The notes beneath the pieces are model-generated. The model saw nothing but the letters and a program-made list of their open reading frames with translations. It searched no databases and was not told the origin of the DNA. Shown here piece by piece: positions 19,606 to 29,102 of a DNA stretch of 64,000 nt. This DNA is from Ferrigenium kumadai (lineage in GTDB: Bacteria > Pseudomonadota > Gammaproteobacteria > Burkholderiales > Gallionellaceae), in assembly GCF_018324385.1 (NCBI RefSeq), contig NZ_AP019536.1:1984001-2048000 (forward strand), in the 5' to 3' direction. Made by a program: the position numbers and the translations under genes. The stretch's first letter is position 1. Each line of letters opens with the position of its first letter.

Positions 19606-20070
19606 TTATTTGGCCGGTTCCTCAGCCTTGCTGTACAGGAACTTGCCGATCAGATCTTCCAGCACCACCGCAGACTGCGTCATCTTCAGTTCATCGCCGT
19701 TCTTCAGCGTCTCAGTATCACCGCCGACCTCCAGGCCGATGTACTGCTCGCCGAGCAGGCCGGAGGTCAGAATCTTTGCTGAAGTATCCTTGGAGAACTT
19801 GTAACGCTTGTCCAGGCTCATGGTCACCTTGGCCTCGTAACGCTCCATATCCAGCGATATATCCGTCACGCGCCCCACCAGCACGCCCGAGCTCTTGATC
19901 GACGCCTTGGGCTTCAGGCCGCCGATATTCGAGAAGTAAGCCTGTACCTGGTAGGAATCCGACACATTGTATGTGCCCAGGTTCCCGACCTTCATTGCCA
20001 GCATCACCAGTGCGGCGACGCCGCCCACCACGAATATGCCTACCCATAAATCCAGCGTAGTGCGTTCCAT
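19606..20070 (-). CDS. mlaD: MCE-domain protein MlaD
   Basis: MlaD is anchored in the inner membrane by one helix (residues about 7-27, DLWVGIFVVGGVAALVMLA) and forms a hexameric periplasmic MCE ring that channels lipids between MlaC and MlaE. The 154-residue product has the MCE core (VQAYFSNIGGLKPKASIKSSGVLVG, positions about 44-68) and a LLGEQYIGLEVGG motif. It lies between mlaE (3-bp gap) and mlaC. Confidence 0.96.
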   Translation of the reverse strand: MERTTLDLWVGIFVVGGVAALVMLAMKVGNLGTYNVSDSYQVQAYFSNIGGLKPKASIKSSGVLVGRVTDISLDMERYEAKVTMSLDKRYKFSKDTSAKILTSGLLGEQYIGLEVGGDTETLKNGDELKMTQSAVVLEDLIGKFLYSKAEEPAK

Positions 20071-20073
20071 AAC

Positions 20074-20862
20074 TTAATTTCCTCTAAACATGATTGCGGT
20101 CAATATGAAGTCCAGCATCAGGATGGCCAGCGACGAAGTCACCACCGTGCGCGTCGTCGCGCCGGACACGCCCTCCGCAGTGGGCGGCGCGTCGTAGCCC
20201 TCGAACAGCGCGATCACCGTCACCACCGAACCGAACACGAAGCTCTTGATCACCCCGTTCAGGATGTCCTCGCGAAAATCCACGGCTGCCTGCATTTGCG
20301 ACCAGAATGAGCCTTCGTCCACGCCGATCTGCACGACGCCGACGAAATAGCCGCCGAAAACGCCCACAGCGCTGAATATCGCGGCCAGCAGCGGCATGGA
20401 AATGATGCCCGCCCAGAAGCGAGGCGCCACGATGCGCGCGATCGGATTGACCGCCATCATCTCCATCGCCGTGATCTGTTCGGTCGCCTTCATCAGGCCG
20501 ATCTCCGCCGTCATCGCCGAGCCGGCACGACTGGCGAACAACAGCGCGGCCACCACAGGTCCCAGTTCCCGCACCAAGCCCAGCGCCACCATCACACCGA
20601 GCGCCGATTCAGAACCATAGCGCTTGAGCGTTTCATAGCCCTGCAAGCCTAGCACCATGCCGACAAACAAGCCGGCCACGATGATGATGATGAGCGACAT
20701 CACCCCGGTGGAAAACAGCTCCTTGATGATCAACTGGAAACGCCGCAGGCTGGTTCCGGAATATATCAAGGTGAGCAGGAAAAAGCGTGTCGCCACGCCG
20801 ATGCGCCACACCGCGTTGATCGCGCGGTGGCCAATACCCCTGAACGCTTTAGCTGCCGGCAT
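20074..20862 (-). CDS. mlaE: ABC transporter permease MlaE
   Basis: MlaE is the membrane permease of the MlaFEDB complex, which moves phospholipids between the inner membrane and MlaC. The 262-residue protein has the YrbE/MlaE hydrophobic pattern with several membrane helices and the conserved ASRAGSAMTAEIGLMKATEQ motif at about residues 109-128. It is 4 bp downstream of mlaF. The permease is the best-conserved member of the operon. Confidence 0.97.
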   Translation of the reverse strand: MPAAKAFRGIGHRAINAVWRIGVATRFFLLTLIYSGTSLRRFQLIIKELFSTGVMSLIIIIVAGLFVGMVLGLQGYETLKRYGSESALGVMVALGLVRELGPVVAALLFASRAGSAMTAEIGLMKATEQITAMEMMAVNPIARIVAPRFWAGIISMPLLAAIFSAVGVFGGYFVGVVQIGVDEGSFWSQMQAAVDFREDILNGVIKSFVFGSVVTVIALFEGYDAPPTAEGVSGATTRTVVTSSLAILMLDFILTAIMFRGN

Positions 20863-20866
20863 AGTC

Positions 20867-21670
20867 TCAGACCCTCAAACTCAAGTCCTGGCGGTAATCG
20901 CCGCCAGGATAGTGGAACGGCACGGGACCGTCCATTTCGCCATGCACGAACTGGTGCACGAAGTCCCTGTCCGACGCGCGAATCTCGTCGGGCGTTCCCT
21001 CCGCCATGATTACCCCGTTCGCCATGAAATAAACGTAGTCAACGATCTTCAGCGACTCCTGCACGTCGTGGGTCACCACCACCGATGTTGCGCCCAACGC
21101 ATCGTTCAGGCGCCGGATCAGGTCACCCACCACCGTCAGCGAAATCGGGTCGAGCCCGGCAAACGGCTCGTCGTACATGATCAACATCGGATCGAGCGCC
21201 ACGGTTCGAGCCAGCGCCACGCGCCGCGCCATACCACCGGACAGCTCGGAAGGCATCAGATCATGCGTGCCGCGCAAACCAACGGCATGCAGCTTCATCA
21301 TTACCAGGTCGTGGATCAGCTCCTCCGGCAGGTTGGTATGCTCCCGCATCTGGAACGCCACGTTGTCATACACCGACATATCGGTGAACAGCGCTCCGAA
21401 CTGGAACAGCATGCCCATCTTGCGGCGCATCGCATACAGCCCGTCCTGATCCAGCTCATGGATCACCTGCCCGGCCACCTTGATGTAGCCCTTGGTGGGC
21501 TTGAGCGCGCCGCCGATATGGCGCAGCAGCGTGGTCTTGCCACAACCGCTCAGCCCCATGATGGCGATCAGCTTCCCCTTGGGGAAGACCATATTGATCT
21601 TCTCCAGGACAGGCCGCTTATCGTAGGCGAAGTTGAGGTCGCGAATTTCGACCAGGGGAGACGAAGACAA
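20867..21670 (-). CDS. mlaF: ABC transporter ATP-binding protein MlaF
   Basis: MlaF powers the MlaFEDB phospholipid transporter. Walker A is GLSGCGKTT, the signature is LSGGMARR, and Walker B (LIMYDEPFAGLDP) precedes the switch histidine (VVTHD). No ATG gives a sensible N-terminus; a TTG at 21670 gives (M)SSSPLVEIRDLNFAYDKRP and 267 residues, matching MlaF length. The open frame to 21763 adds an implausible cysteine-rich leader. The ribosome-binding site before the TTG is weak, so the exact start is uncertain. It begins the mlaFEDCB operon, divergent from the pilus operon. Confidence 0.93.
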   Translation of the reverse strand: MSSSPLVEIRDLNFAYDKRPVLEKINMVFPKGKLIAIMGLSGCGKTTLLRHIGGALKPTKGYIKVAGQVIHELDQDGLYAMRRKMGMLFQFGALFTDMSVYDNVAFQMREHTNLPEELIHDLVMMKLHAVGLRGTHDLMPSELSGGMARRVALARTVALDPMLIMYDEPFAGLDPISLTVVGDLIRRLNDALGATSVVVTHDVQESLKIVDYVYFMANGVIMAEGTPDEIRASDRDFVHQFVHGEMDGPVPFHYPGGDYRQDLSLRV

Positions 21671-21895
21671 AATCCAAAACCCAAAATAATTCAAGAGCGC
21701 GCATTCTAAACCACAGCACAGACAATGCTCAACCTGTGTCCTGTCCGAAGAATATCTATGCATCCGGGCTATTGAGCTTGCGTACGCTTGCCGTTATCCT
21801 CCTTCCCCGATGATCATTGCCGCCCCCGGCATCGATCTCCACTTGCTTAGCCGCATGGAAGCGAAAGAAAAACGCCACATATCAAGGACCTCGGC

Positions 21896-23284
21896 ATGTA
21901 CCTAGAGCATTTCGGACTCAACGAGCCGCCATTCAGGATCACCCCCGTCACGGAATTCTTTTTTTCCGGCGCCAATCGCGGCGAGATTCTCGAGGCGCTG
22001 ATCTATTCGTTAAGCGAAGCCGAAGGCATCATCAAGGTCAGCGGCGAAGTCGGCAGCGGCAAGACCATGTTGTGCCGCATGCTGCTGGAACGCCTGCCCG
22101 AACATACCGAAACCATCTACCTGGCCAACCCCAGCCTGTCGCGCGAAGAGATGCTGTATGCGATCGCCGATGCACTCGACCTGCACGTCGACAACGAGCG
22201 GGTCGGCGTCATCATGCACAACATCCAGAACAAACTCGAGGAAAAGGCGCGCGAAGGCAAGCGCATCGTCGTGCTGGTGGATGAGGCTCACGCCATGCCG
22301 CTGGACACCCTGGAAGAGCTGCGCCTGCTCTACAACCTGCAGGTCGGGAACGCAAAACTCCTGCAGATCATCCTGTTCGGCCAGCCGGAACTGAACACCA
22401 AGCTGGACCAGCCGAACATGCGCCAGCTCAAGGATCGCATCATCCATCACTTCCACATGCAGCCACTGTCGCGCAACGTCCTCGATAGCTATCTGATGTT
22501 CCGCATGCGTGCAGCGGGCTATCACGGCCCGAACATCTTCTCACCGGCCGCCATCAAACTCATCGCCAGCGCCTCCAACGGACTGATGCGCCGCGTCAAC
22601 ATCCTCGCGGACAAGTCGCTGCTGGCCGCCTTCGTGGAAGACACCCATAACATCGAAGCGCGTCATGTGCAGGCCGCGATGCGCGACAGCGAGATCAAAC
22701 CCGTCCGCACCCTGCCGGACAAAAAACTGCTGATGGGAGGCGCGGCTGCCGTGCTGCTCCTGTCCAGCTTTGCCGGCTGGCGGATGCTGAACCCGCAAGT
22801 GCAGGAGCACCAGACCCTGGCATCACTGCCGGCCTCATCACAGCCAGACAAATCTCTCGCTGACGGCGGCAGCCAGGACAGCGCGGCCGATCTTCCGCTT
22901 CAGCCGAAAACGACTGCGAGCGATATCGCAGCGCCCACACCTGTGCCAAACGACATACCGGCGGCAGGCAAGGCCGGCCTGTTCAACCAACGTCTGGCGG
23001 CAGGCAGGCAATTGCTTGAGCAGAAAGCCGCCGTTGCCAGCATCCAGCTGTTCTACAAGGAGGAAATCCAGCCGGCACGCATCGAAGGCTTCCTGAAGCG
23101 CGCGGAGGAATTGGGCAAGCTCTCCGAGATCTATTTGCTGCCCGCAAAGTTCGGCGACAAGGACGGTTTGCGTGTGGTCTACGGCGCGTACCCGTCGGTG
23201 GATGCCGCTCGCACCGCAACCAGGAACCTGCCCCAGCGTTATCAGGATGCCTTTGCCGGCTCCATTCACGTCTATACCTACTAG
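21896..23284 (+). CDS. mshM: MshM/ExeA-type AAA ATPase with C-terminal SPOR-like domain
   Basis: An ExeA-family ATPase of MSHA-type pilus loci, thought to help the secretin or pilus machine assemble through the peptidoglycan. The 462-residue protein begins MYLEHFGLNEPPFRITP; Walker A GEVGSGKT is at residues 50-57 and Walker B ends in LVDEAH with D129-E130. One membrane helix lies at about 278-296. After a proline-rich linker, residues about 385-462 resemble a SPOR peptidoglycan-binding domain (QPARIEGFLKRAEEL, then LRVVYGAYPSVDAARTA), which ordinary MshM lacks. It opens the pilus operon and is divergent from mlaF. Confidence 0.88.
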   Translation: MYLEHFGLNEPPFRITPVTEFFFSGANRGEILEALIYSLSEAEGIIKVSGEVGSGKTMLCRMLLERLPEHTETIYLANPSLSREEMLYAIADALDLHVDNERVGVIMHNIQNKLEEKAREGKRIVVLVDEAHAMPLDTLEELRLLYNLQVGNAKLLQIILFGQPELNTKLDQPNMRQLKDRIIHHFHMQPLSRNVLDSYLMFRMRAAGYHGPNIFSPAAIKLIASASNGLMRRVNILADKSLLAAFVEDTHNIEARHVQAAMRDSEIKPVRTLPDKKLLMGGAAAVLLLSSFAGWRMLNPQVQEHQTLASLPASSQPDKSLADGGSQDSAADLPLQPKTTASDIAAPTPVPNDIPAAGKAGLFNQRLAAGRQLLEQKAAVASIQLFYKEEIQPARIEGFLKRAEELGKLSEIYLLPAKFGDKDGLRVVYGAYPSVDAARTATRNLPQRYQDAFAGSIHVYTY

Positions 23285-23288
23285 GCGG

Positions 23289-23308
23289 GCTCAATAGGCA
23301 TATTGAGC
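23289..23308 (+). repeat. Perfect hairpin between mshM and mshL
   Basis: GCTCAATA and TATTGAGC form a perfect 8-bp stem around a GGCA loop, five bases past the mshM stop. No U run follows, so it may be an mRNA processing or stability element within the operon, not a terminator. Confidence 0.45.
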
Positions 23309-23369
23309 AAGACTCGCAAAGCTGCTAGGCTGCTCGACAAATGAGGGAGAGGGCGGGGAAAACCAAAAA

Positions 23370-25139
23370 ATGCGTTCACGCAACATAATATATCTCTGCG
23401 CCATCAGCACGATTCTGGCGGGCTGTGGCACCAAGCCGCTCCAGCCATCGGATAAGCATATCCAGCGGCAAAGCAGCCAGCCGGCCGCAACCGCGATACC
23501 GCAACCCCTGAAGCACAGCGCAGCGCTTCCCCCGCCCAAACCCGCCGCCAAAGCAGAGACCTACAGCGTCGTCGTCACCAATCTTCCCGCGCAGGAGATC
23601 CTGTTCGCGCTGGCGCGCGACGCGAAGATCAACCTGGACATCCACCCCGGCATACAGGGTATGGTCACGCTGAACGCACTCAACCAGACCCTGCCGCAGA
23701 TCCTCGCGCGCATCGCCAAACAGGTGGACATGCGCTACGAACTGGACAACGGCAACCTGATCGTGATGCCGGACAGCCCGTACCTGCACCATTACAAGAT
23801 CGACTACGTGAACATGTCGCGCGACTCGGACGGCACGATCTCGAACACCTCCCAGCTAGGCTCCGTCACCACGACGGGCTCGACCGTCTCGGCCGTCACG
23901 GGCAACAACTCCTCGCTTTCGATCAAGGGGGTGTCGAAAAATCATTTCTGGGATACCCTGACCCAGAACATCAAGGACATCCTGCGCGAAACCGACAAGA
24001 TCCTGCCCGAGGGCTCGAGCGAAACCGTAGTGCAGCAGAGCAACGCCACCAGCAGCACAGGCACCGGCGCGCAGACCACGCCGGGCAAAAGGCAAACCGC
24101 CAGGGAAGGGATCGAAAACAGTCCCAACCCGGTGATGGTGCAGGAAGGCGGAGCGACCATCACCCGCCGCAGCACCTTCCGCGAGGCCGCGTCGGTCATC
24201 GCCAACCCCGAGACCGGCATCATCACCGTGCGCGCCACCGGCAAGCAGCATGAGAAGATCCAGGAATTCATCGACCAGATCATGTCCAGCGCCCGTCGGC
24301 AGGTGCTGATCGAGGCAACCGTGGTGGAAGTTCGCCTGAACGACAATTACAAGCAGGGCATCGACTGGTCGCTATTGCAACGCAACGGCACCGGATTCCA
24401 GTTGCGGCAGGCGGCTACGATAGGGTTGCCCAGCGCTAATACGGCCAACCTTTTTACTCTCAACTACCTCAACCCCACTTCCAGGCTGGGCAATCTGTCC
24501 GCTTCGGTTTCCCTGCTGGAATCGTTCGGCACGGTAAAGGTGTTGTCCAGCCCCAAGCTGAGCGTCATGAACAACCAGACTGCGATGCTGCGTGTGGTGG
24601 ACAACAGGGTGTATTTCATCGTCAATTCGACCACCACGCCTTGTTCTCCCGCCCCGTGCACCCCTATCGTCACCTTTACCACCACCGTCAATACGGTGCC
24701 CATTGGCTTCACCATGAGCGTGACACCTCAGATCAATGACAGCGACACCGTCCTGCTCAATGTTCGCCCCTCAATTACACGCCTACTCACCGATGCGACA
24801 GATCCGACCCCGGGAGTGACCAACAACAAGATTCCGCAAACCTCGACCCGCGAGATGGAGTCGGTACTGAAAATCGACAACAACCAGATCGCCGTGCTGG
24901 GCGGCCTGATGGAGGATCGCATAGACAACTTCACCGATGCCGTACCCGGCGTATCCGGAATACCCGTCGCCGGTGAATTCTTCAAGCATCGCAATGACAC
25001 CTCGACAAAAACGGAACTGGTGATCTTCCTGCGCCCGGTGGTGCTCAAGGATGCCAGCCTGGATGGGGATTTCAGCGCCTATCGCGATACGCTGCCGGAC
25101 CGGAATTTCTTCAAAGAACCGGCCGCCGGCAAGCCCTGA
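23370..25139 (+). CDS. mshL: MSHA-type pilus secretin (outer-membrane lipoprotein)
   Basis: MshL is the ring-forming outer-membrane secretin through which the pilus exits. The 589-residue product begins with a lipoprotein signal ending in LAGC (C19). Residues about 65-130 hold an N-terminal secretin-associated domain (QEILFALARDAKINLDI), followed by a serine/threonine-rich stretch. The secretin core runs to the C-terminus, with VLIEATVVEVRLND and a TKTELVIFLRPVVLKD end that is typical of the family. It lies 85 bp after mshM and 12 bp before mshN. Confidence 0.95.
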   Translation: MRSRNIIYLCAISTILAGCGTKPLQPSDKHIQRQSSQPAATAIPQPLKHSAALPPPKPAAKAETYSVVVTNLPAQEILFALARDAKINLDIHPGIQGMVTLNALNQTLPQILARIAKQVDMRYELDNGNLIVMPDSPYLHHYKIDYVNMSRDSDGTISNTSQLGSVTTTGSTVSAVTGNNSSLSIKGVSKNHFWDTLTQNIKDILRETDKILPEGSSETVVQQSNATSSTGTGAQTTPGKRQTAREGIENSPNPVMVQEGGATITRRSTFREAASVIANPETGIITVRATGKQHEKIQEFIDQIMSSARRQVLIEATVVEVRLNDNYKQGIDWSLLQRNGTGFQLRQAATIGLPSANTANLFTLNYLNPTSRLGNLSASVSLLESFGTVKVLSSPKLSVMNNQTAMLRVVDNRVYFIVNSTTTPCSPAPCTPIVTFTTTVNTVPIGFTMSVTPQINDSDTVLLNVRPSITRLLTDATDPTPGVTNNKIPQTSTREMESVLKIDNNQIAVLGGLMEDRIDNFTDAVPGVSGIPVAGEFFKHRNDTSTKTELVIFLRPVVLKDASLDGDFSAYRDTLPDRNFFKEPAAGKP

Positions 25140-25151
25140 GAAATCCAGAAC

Positions 25152-26195
25152 ATGAGCCTGCTCCTGGATGCCCGCAAGAAGTCGTTGCAAGCGCGGTCCG
25201 CGCAGCAGGACGACCATGCTCCTTCTGCTTCCGGTCAGAGCGGGAACGCTGCTACCGATACCAAAGACGCGGCGCGCAATGCCGGGCAGAACCTGTTTTC
25301 CGCAAAGTCCCCGCTCCCTTTTGACGGACTCGCGCGACTCGATCGCAAGCTGCTGTTCGGCTTGGGCGGCATAGTGTTGCTGCTCGGCAGCGGCGCTGTG
25401 TATCTATGGCTAGTCGGCTCAGCGAGCGACACAACACCGCGCCCTGCCAGCGCGCCCCCCCTGGCCGCCGCAAGCCCCCCCGCCCCGCTGCCTGCAACCA
25501 GCAGGGAGCCGGTTGCCGCCGACAAGGGGCAGGAAACTTCCCCACCAGCCGCTCCTGTGGAAATCGCACCACTGCCCGCACCACAACCGCGCGAAAGCCC
25601 TGCGCCCATACGCATCGAACACCCACGCGCCGAGGTGATCGAGCCGCTGCTCAGGGATGCCTATCAGGCCTACCGCAACGGCAAGCTGGACGAGGCGCAG
25701 CAACTGTATCTGGCGATGTACAGGAAGGATGCACAGAATTCCGACGCATTGCTTGGCCTGGCGGCCATCGCCCAACAACGCGGAGAACTCGAACTCGCTA
25801 AGCAGTACTACGCCAGCGTGCTGGTGCTCGACCCGCGCAATGCCGCGGCGAATGCCGGCATGTCGGCGTTGAACCCGGAAGACGACAATAACGAGAGCCG
25901 CCTGAAATTGCTGTTGCGCGAGCAGGGCAATTCCCCCGTCCTGCACTTTGCGCTGGGCAACCTGTATGCCGGGCAATCGCGCTGGGGCGAAGCCCAGCAG
26001 GCCTACTTCAATGCCTGTACGCTGGAGCCCGGCAATGCCGAATTCGCCTTTAACCTCGCCGTCAGCCTCGACCATCTCGGCCAGGCCAGATTGGCCGCGC
26101 AGTATTACCAGCGCGCCCTGCAACTCGACCCGTTGCGCAGCGCAGGCTTCGACCACGCGCAAGTTTCGCAACGCATCGACGATCTGAACCGTTAG
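25152..26195 (+). CDS. mshN: TPR protein MshN
   Basis: MshN is a TPR protein of MSHA pilus loci, presumed to assist inner-membrane assembly. The 347-residue protein begins MSLLLDARKKSLQAR, has one membrane helix at about residues 57-80 (LFGLGGIVLLLGSGAVYLWL), then a long alanine/proline-rich linker and TPR repeats from about 155 to 345 (DEAQQLYLAMYRKD, ELAKQYYASVLVLDP, GEAQQAYFNACTLEP, RLAAQYYQRALQLDP). The repeats lie outside the cytoplasm if the single helix is a signal anchor. It is 2 bp from mshE. Confidence 0.9.
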   Translation: MSLLLDARKKSLQARSAQQDDHAPSASGQSGNAATDTKDAARNAGQNLFSAKSPLPFDGLARLDRKLLFGLGGIVLLLGSGAVYLWLVGSASDTTPRPASAPPLAAASPPAPLPATSREPVAADKGQETSPPAAPVEIAPLPAPQPRESPAPIRIEHPRAEVIEPLLRDAYQAYRNGKLDEAQQLYLAMYRKDAQNSDALLGLAAIAQQRGELELAKQYYASVLVLDPRNAAANAGMSALNPEDDNNESRLKLLLREQGNSPVLHFALGNLYAGQSRWGEAQQAYFNACTLEPGNAEFAFNLAVSLDHLGQARLAAQYYQRALQLDPLRSAGFDHAQVSQRIDDLNR

Positions 26196-26197
26196 CC

Positions 26198-27898
26198 ATG
26201 ACAGACAACCAACTCCAACAACCGCTGGGACGGATACTGGTCGACAAGGGCGTCATCAGCGACGACCAGTTGCGCATCGCGCTGCAGGAACAGAACAAGA
26301 CGCACCAGCCGCTGGGGCGCCTGCTGGTGCGCCTGGGCTTCCTGTCCGAAGCCACCATCCGCGACGTGCTGTCGGAGAATCTCGGCCAGGAGAGCGTCGA
26401 CCTCTCCGCCATCATCGTCGACCCGGCCGCACTGGCGCTCATTCCCAAGGACGTCGCGCGGCGCTACCAGTTGCTGCCGCTGTCGGTGGAAAAGGTGGGA
26501 CGCATCCTGACCCTCGCGGTCGCCGACCCGGACAACATCATCGCGCTGGACCAGGTGCGCGCCCTGCTCAAGGACGAATACCGGCTGATCACCCAGCTCG
26601 CCAGCGAATCCGACATCCTGCGCGCGATCGACCAGTACTACGGTTTCGAGCTATCCATCGACGGCATCCTGCACGAGATCGAGCCGGGCGAGATGGAATA
26701 CCAGGCGCTGCAATCCGGCGTGAACGAATTCAGCCAGCCGGTGGTGCGCCTGATCGACGCGCTGCTGACCGAGGCGGTGCAGCGCGGCGTATCCGACATC
26801 CACTTCGAACCGGAAAGCAGCTTCCTGCGCATCCGCTACCGCATCGACGGGGTGCTGCGCCAGGTGCGCAGCCTGCACAAGAGTTTCTGGCCGGCGATGG
26901 TGGTGCGCCTGAAGGTGATGAGCGGCATGAACATCGCCGAGACGCGCGCTCCGCAGGACGGGCGCATCTCGCTGCGCCTGTCGGGCCGTCCCATCGATTT
27001 CCGTGTCGCCTCGCACCCGACCACGCACGGCGAGAACATGGTGCTGCGTATCCTCGACCGGCAGAAAGGCATCGTGCCGCTCGACCAGATCGGGCTGGAC
27101 GAAAGCGCGCTCAACACGCTGCACATGATCATCGCCAAACCGGAGGGCATCGTGCTGGTCACCGGCCCCACCGGCAGCGGCAAGACCACCACGCTGTACT
27201 CGGTGCTGAACCACATCAACACCGAGTCGGTCAACATCATGACCCTGGAAGACCCGGTGGAATACCCGCTGTCGCTGGTCCGCCAGACCTCGGTGAACGA
27301 GGCGGTCAAGCTGGACTTCGCCAACGGCATCCGTTCCATGATGCGCCAGGACCCGGACATCATCCTGGTCGGCGAGATCCGCGACCATCCCACCGCCGAG
27401 ATGGCGTTCCGCGCCGCGATGACCGGCCACCAAGTGTACTCGACGCTACACACCAACTCGGCTATCGGTGCGATCCCGCGGTTATTGGACATCGGTATCC
27501 TGCCGGACATCATGGCCGGCAACATCATCGGCATCGTGGCGCAGCGGCTGGTGCGCGTCCTGTGCAACGAATGCAAATATCCCTACCAGCCCGACATGCT
27601 GGAGCGCAAACTCTTGGGCATCCCCGCCCAGGAAGACGTCACCCTGTACCGTGCCGCCGGCTGCGACACCTGTAACCATCAGGGCTACCGGGGACGCATG
27701 GCCATCATGGAACTGCTCAAGATGGATCACGACCTGGACGATCTGGTGTCGCGCCGCGTCAGCACGCGGCAGATCCGGGATGCGGCGCTGGAAAAAGGAT
27801 TCCGCCCGCTGGCGATGGACGGGATACGTCGCATCCAGCAGGGGATCACCTCGCTCAGCGAAGTCAGCCGCGTGGTGGACCTGACCGACAGGCTCTGA
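26198..27898 (+). CDS. mshE: MshE-type pilus assembly ATPase with MshEN domain
   Basis: This GspE/PilB-family hexameric ATPase drives pilus extension. The 566-residue protein has Walker A GPTGSGKTT at 323-331, and four zinc cysteines at 456, 459, 489 and 492. Its N-terminus holds two MshEN-like repeats: LG...G...L...L..Q at residues 10-32 and 39-61. They fit the published c-di-GMP-binding motif apart from P in place of the first R in both copies and N61 in place of the last Q. C-di-GMP control is therefore plausible. The next gene, mshG, begins 1 bp after its stop. Confidence 0.95.
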   Translation: MTDNQLQQPLGRILVDKGVISDDQLRIALQEQNKTHQPLGRLLVRLGFLSEATIRDVLSENLGQESVDLSAIIVDPAALALIPKDVARRYQLLPLSVEKVGRILTLAVADPDNIIALDQVRALLKDEYRLITQLASESDILRAIDQYYGFELSIDGILHEIEPGEMEYQALQSGVNEFSQPVVRLIDALLTEAVQRGVSDIHFEPESSFLRIRYRIDGVLRQVRSLHKSFWPAMVVRLKVMSGMNIAETRAPQDGRISLRLSGRPIDFRVASHPTTHGENMVLRILDRQKGIVPLDQIGLDESALNTLHMIIAKPEGIVLVTGPTGSGKTTTLYSVLNHINTESVNIMTLEDPVEYPLSLVRQTSVNEAVKLDFANGIRSMMRQDPDIILVGEIRDHPTAEMAFRAAMTGHQVYSTLHTNSAIGAIPRLLDIGILPDIMAGNIIGIVAQRLVRVLCNECKYPYQPDMLERKLLGIPAQEDVTLYRAAGCDTCNHQGYRGRMAIMELLKMDHDLDDLVSRRVSTRQIRDAALEKGFRPLAMDGIRRIQQGITSLSEVSRVVDLTDRL

Positions 27899-27899
27899 C

Positions 27900-29102
27900 A
27901 TGGCGCTCTATTCCTACCGCGCGATCGACGAGAAGGGCAAACCCAGCAACGGCCTGCAGGATGCGGCCAACCTGGTGGACCTCGAGTTGCGGCTGAAACG
28001 CGGCGGCCTGGACTTGATCGATGCCCGGATCGACAGCGGCAACTCCGTCTGGGGAAGCAGGAGAATCAAACGCACCGAGCTGATCACCTTCTTCTTCAAT
28101 CTGGAACAGCTCACCCGCGCGGGCGTGCCGCTGCTGGAATGCCTCGCCGATCTTCGCGACACCATGAACGACCTGCGCTTCCGCGAGATCATCGCCAACC
28201 TGATCGAATCCATCGAAGGCGGCCTCAAGCTCTCGCAGGCGATGGCGCAACACCCGGATGCGTTCGACAAGATATTCGTCAGCCTGACGCATGCCGGAGA
28301 GGAAAGCGGGCGCCTGCCGGAAGTGTTCGAACACATCACCGAGTCGCTGAAGTGGCAGGATGAAATGTCCGCGCACACCAAGACCATCATGCTCTACCCG
28401 GCCTTCGTCGGCACCGTCGTGCTGGGGATCACCTTCTTCCTGATGATCTACCTGGTGCCGCAACTGGTCGGATTCATCCAGGGCATGGGCCAGGAGATCC
28501 CCTTCCAGACGCGCCTGCTGCTTGCCACCTCGGCGTTCTTCGTCGATTACTGGTACATCCTCGTCGCCCTGCCGGTGGTTCTGCCGATCGCAGCCAAACT
28601 GGTCATCGGCTCCAGCACGGAGATGCAATACAGATTCGACAACCTCAAGCTCAATCTGTGGGTGACCGGCCCCATCCTGCGCAAGATCATCCTGGCGCGT
28701 TTCGCCAACACCTTCGCCATGATGTACGGCTCGGGCGTGAGCATCCTCGATTGCATCGCGAACTCGCGCGACGTGGTCAACAACCGCGTGATCGCCAAGA
28801 GCCTGGATGACGTCACGCATGAGATCGAATCGGGCAAGAACCTCACCCAGAGTTTCCAGAACACCGGCATGTTCCCTCCCCTGGTGATACGCATGCTGAG
28901 GGTCGGCGAGGCCACCGGCTCGCTGGACAAGGCGCTGCTCAATGTCAGTTACTTCTACGATCGCGACGTGAAAGACGCCATCAAGAAAGTGCAAGTCATG
29001 ATCGAGCCGACCATGACCATTGTTCTCGGCCTGATGCTCGGCTGGGTGATGCTGTCGGTGCTGTCGCCGATCTACGACCTGATCGGCAAGGTGAAATTCT
29101 GA
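27900..29102 (+). CDS. mshG: Inner-membrane platform protein MshG (GspF family)
   Basis: This is the polytopic platform protein on which the assembly ATPase acts to insert pilins. The 400-residue protein has the duplicated GspF/PilC architecture: two cytoplasmic helical domains (around residues 60-180 and 265-385) and about three membrane helices (near 170-195, 220-240 and 375-395). Family motifs EQLTRAGVPLLE and the second-domain MMYGSGVSILD are clear. The stop TGA overlaps the next ATG by one base. Confidence 0.95.
   Translation: MALYSYRAIDEKGKPSNGLQDAANLVDLELRLKRGGLDLIDARIDSGNSVWGSRRIKRTELITFFFNLEQLTRAGVPLLECLADLRDTMNDLRFREIIANLIESIEGGLKLSQAMAQHPDAFDKIFVSLTHAGEESGRLPEVFEHITESLKWQDEMSAHTKTIMLYPAFVGTVVLGITFFLMIYLVPQLVGFIQGMGQEIPFQTRLLLATSAFFVDYWYILVALPVVLPIAAKLVIGSSTEMQYRFDNLKLNLWVTGPILRKIILARFANTFAMMYGSGVSILDCIANSRDVVNNRVIAKSLDDVTHEIESGKNLTQSFQNTGMFPPLVIRMLRVGEATGSLDKALLNVSYFYDRDVKDAIKKVQVMIEPTMTIVLGLMLGWVMLSVLSPIYDLIGKVKF

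Noticed and set aside
23289-23308. Hairpin after mshM as an intrinsic terminator
   Set aside because: The stem is followed by AAGACTCGC, not a U run, and the operon clearly continues into mshL.
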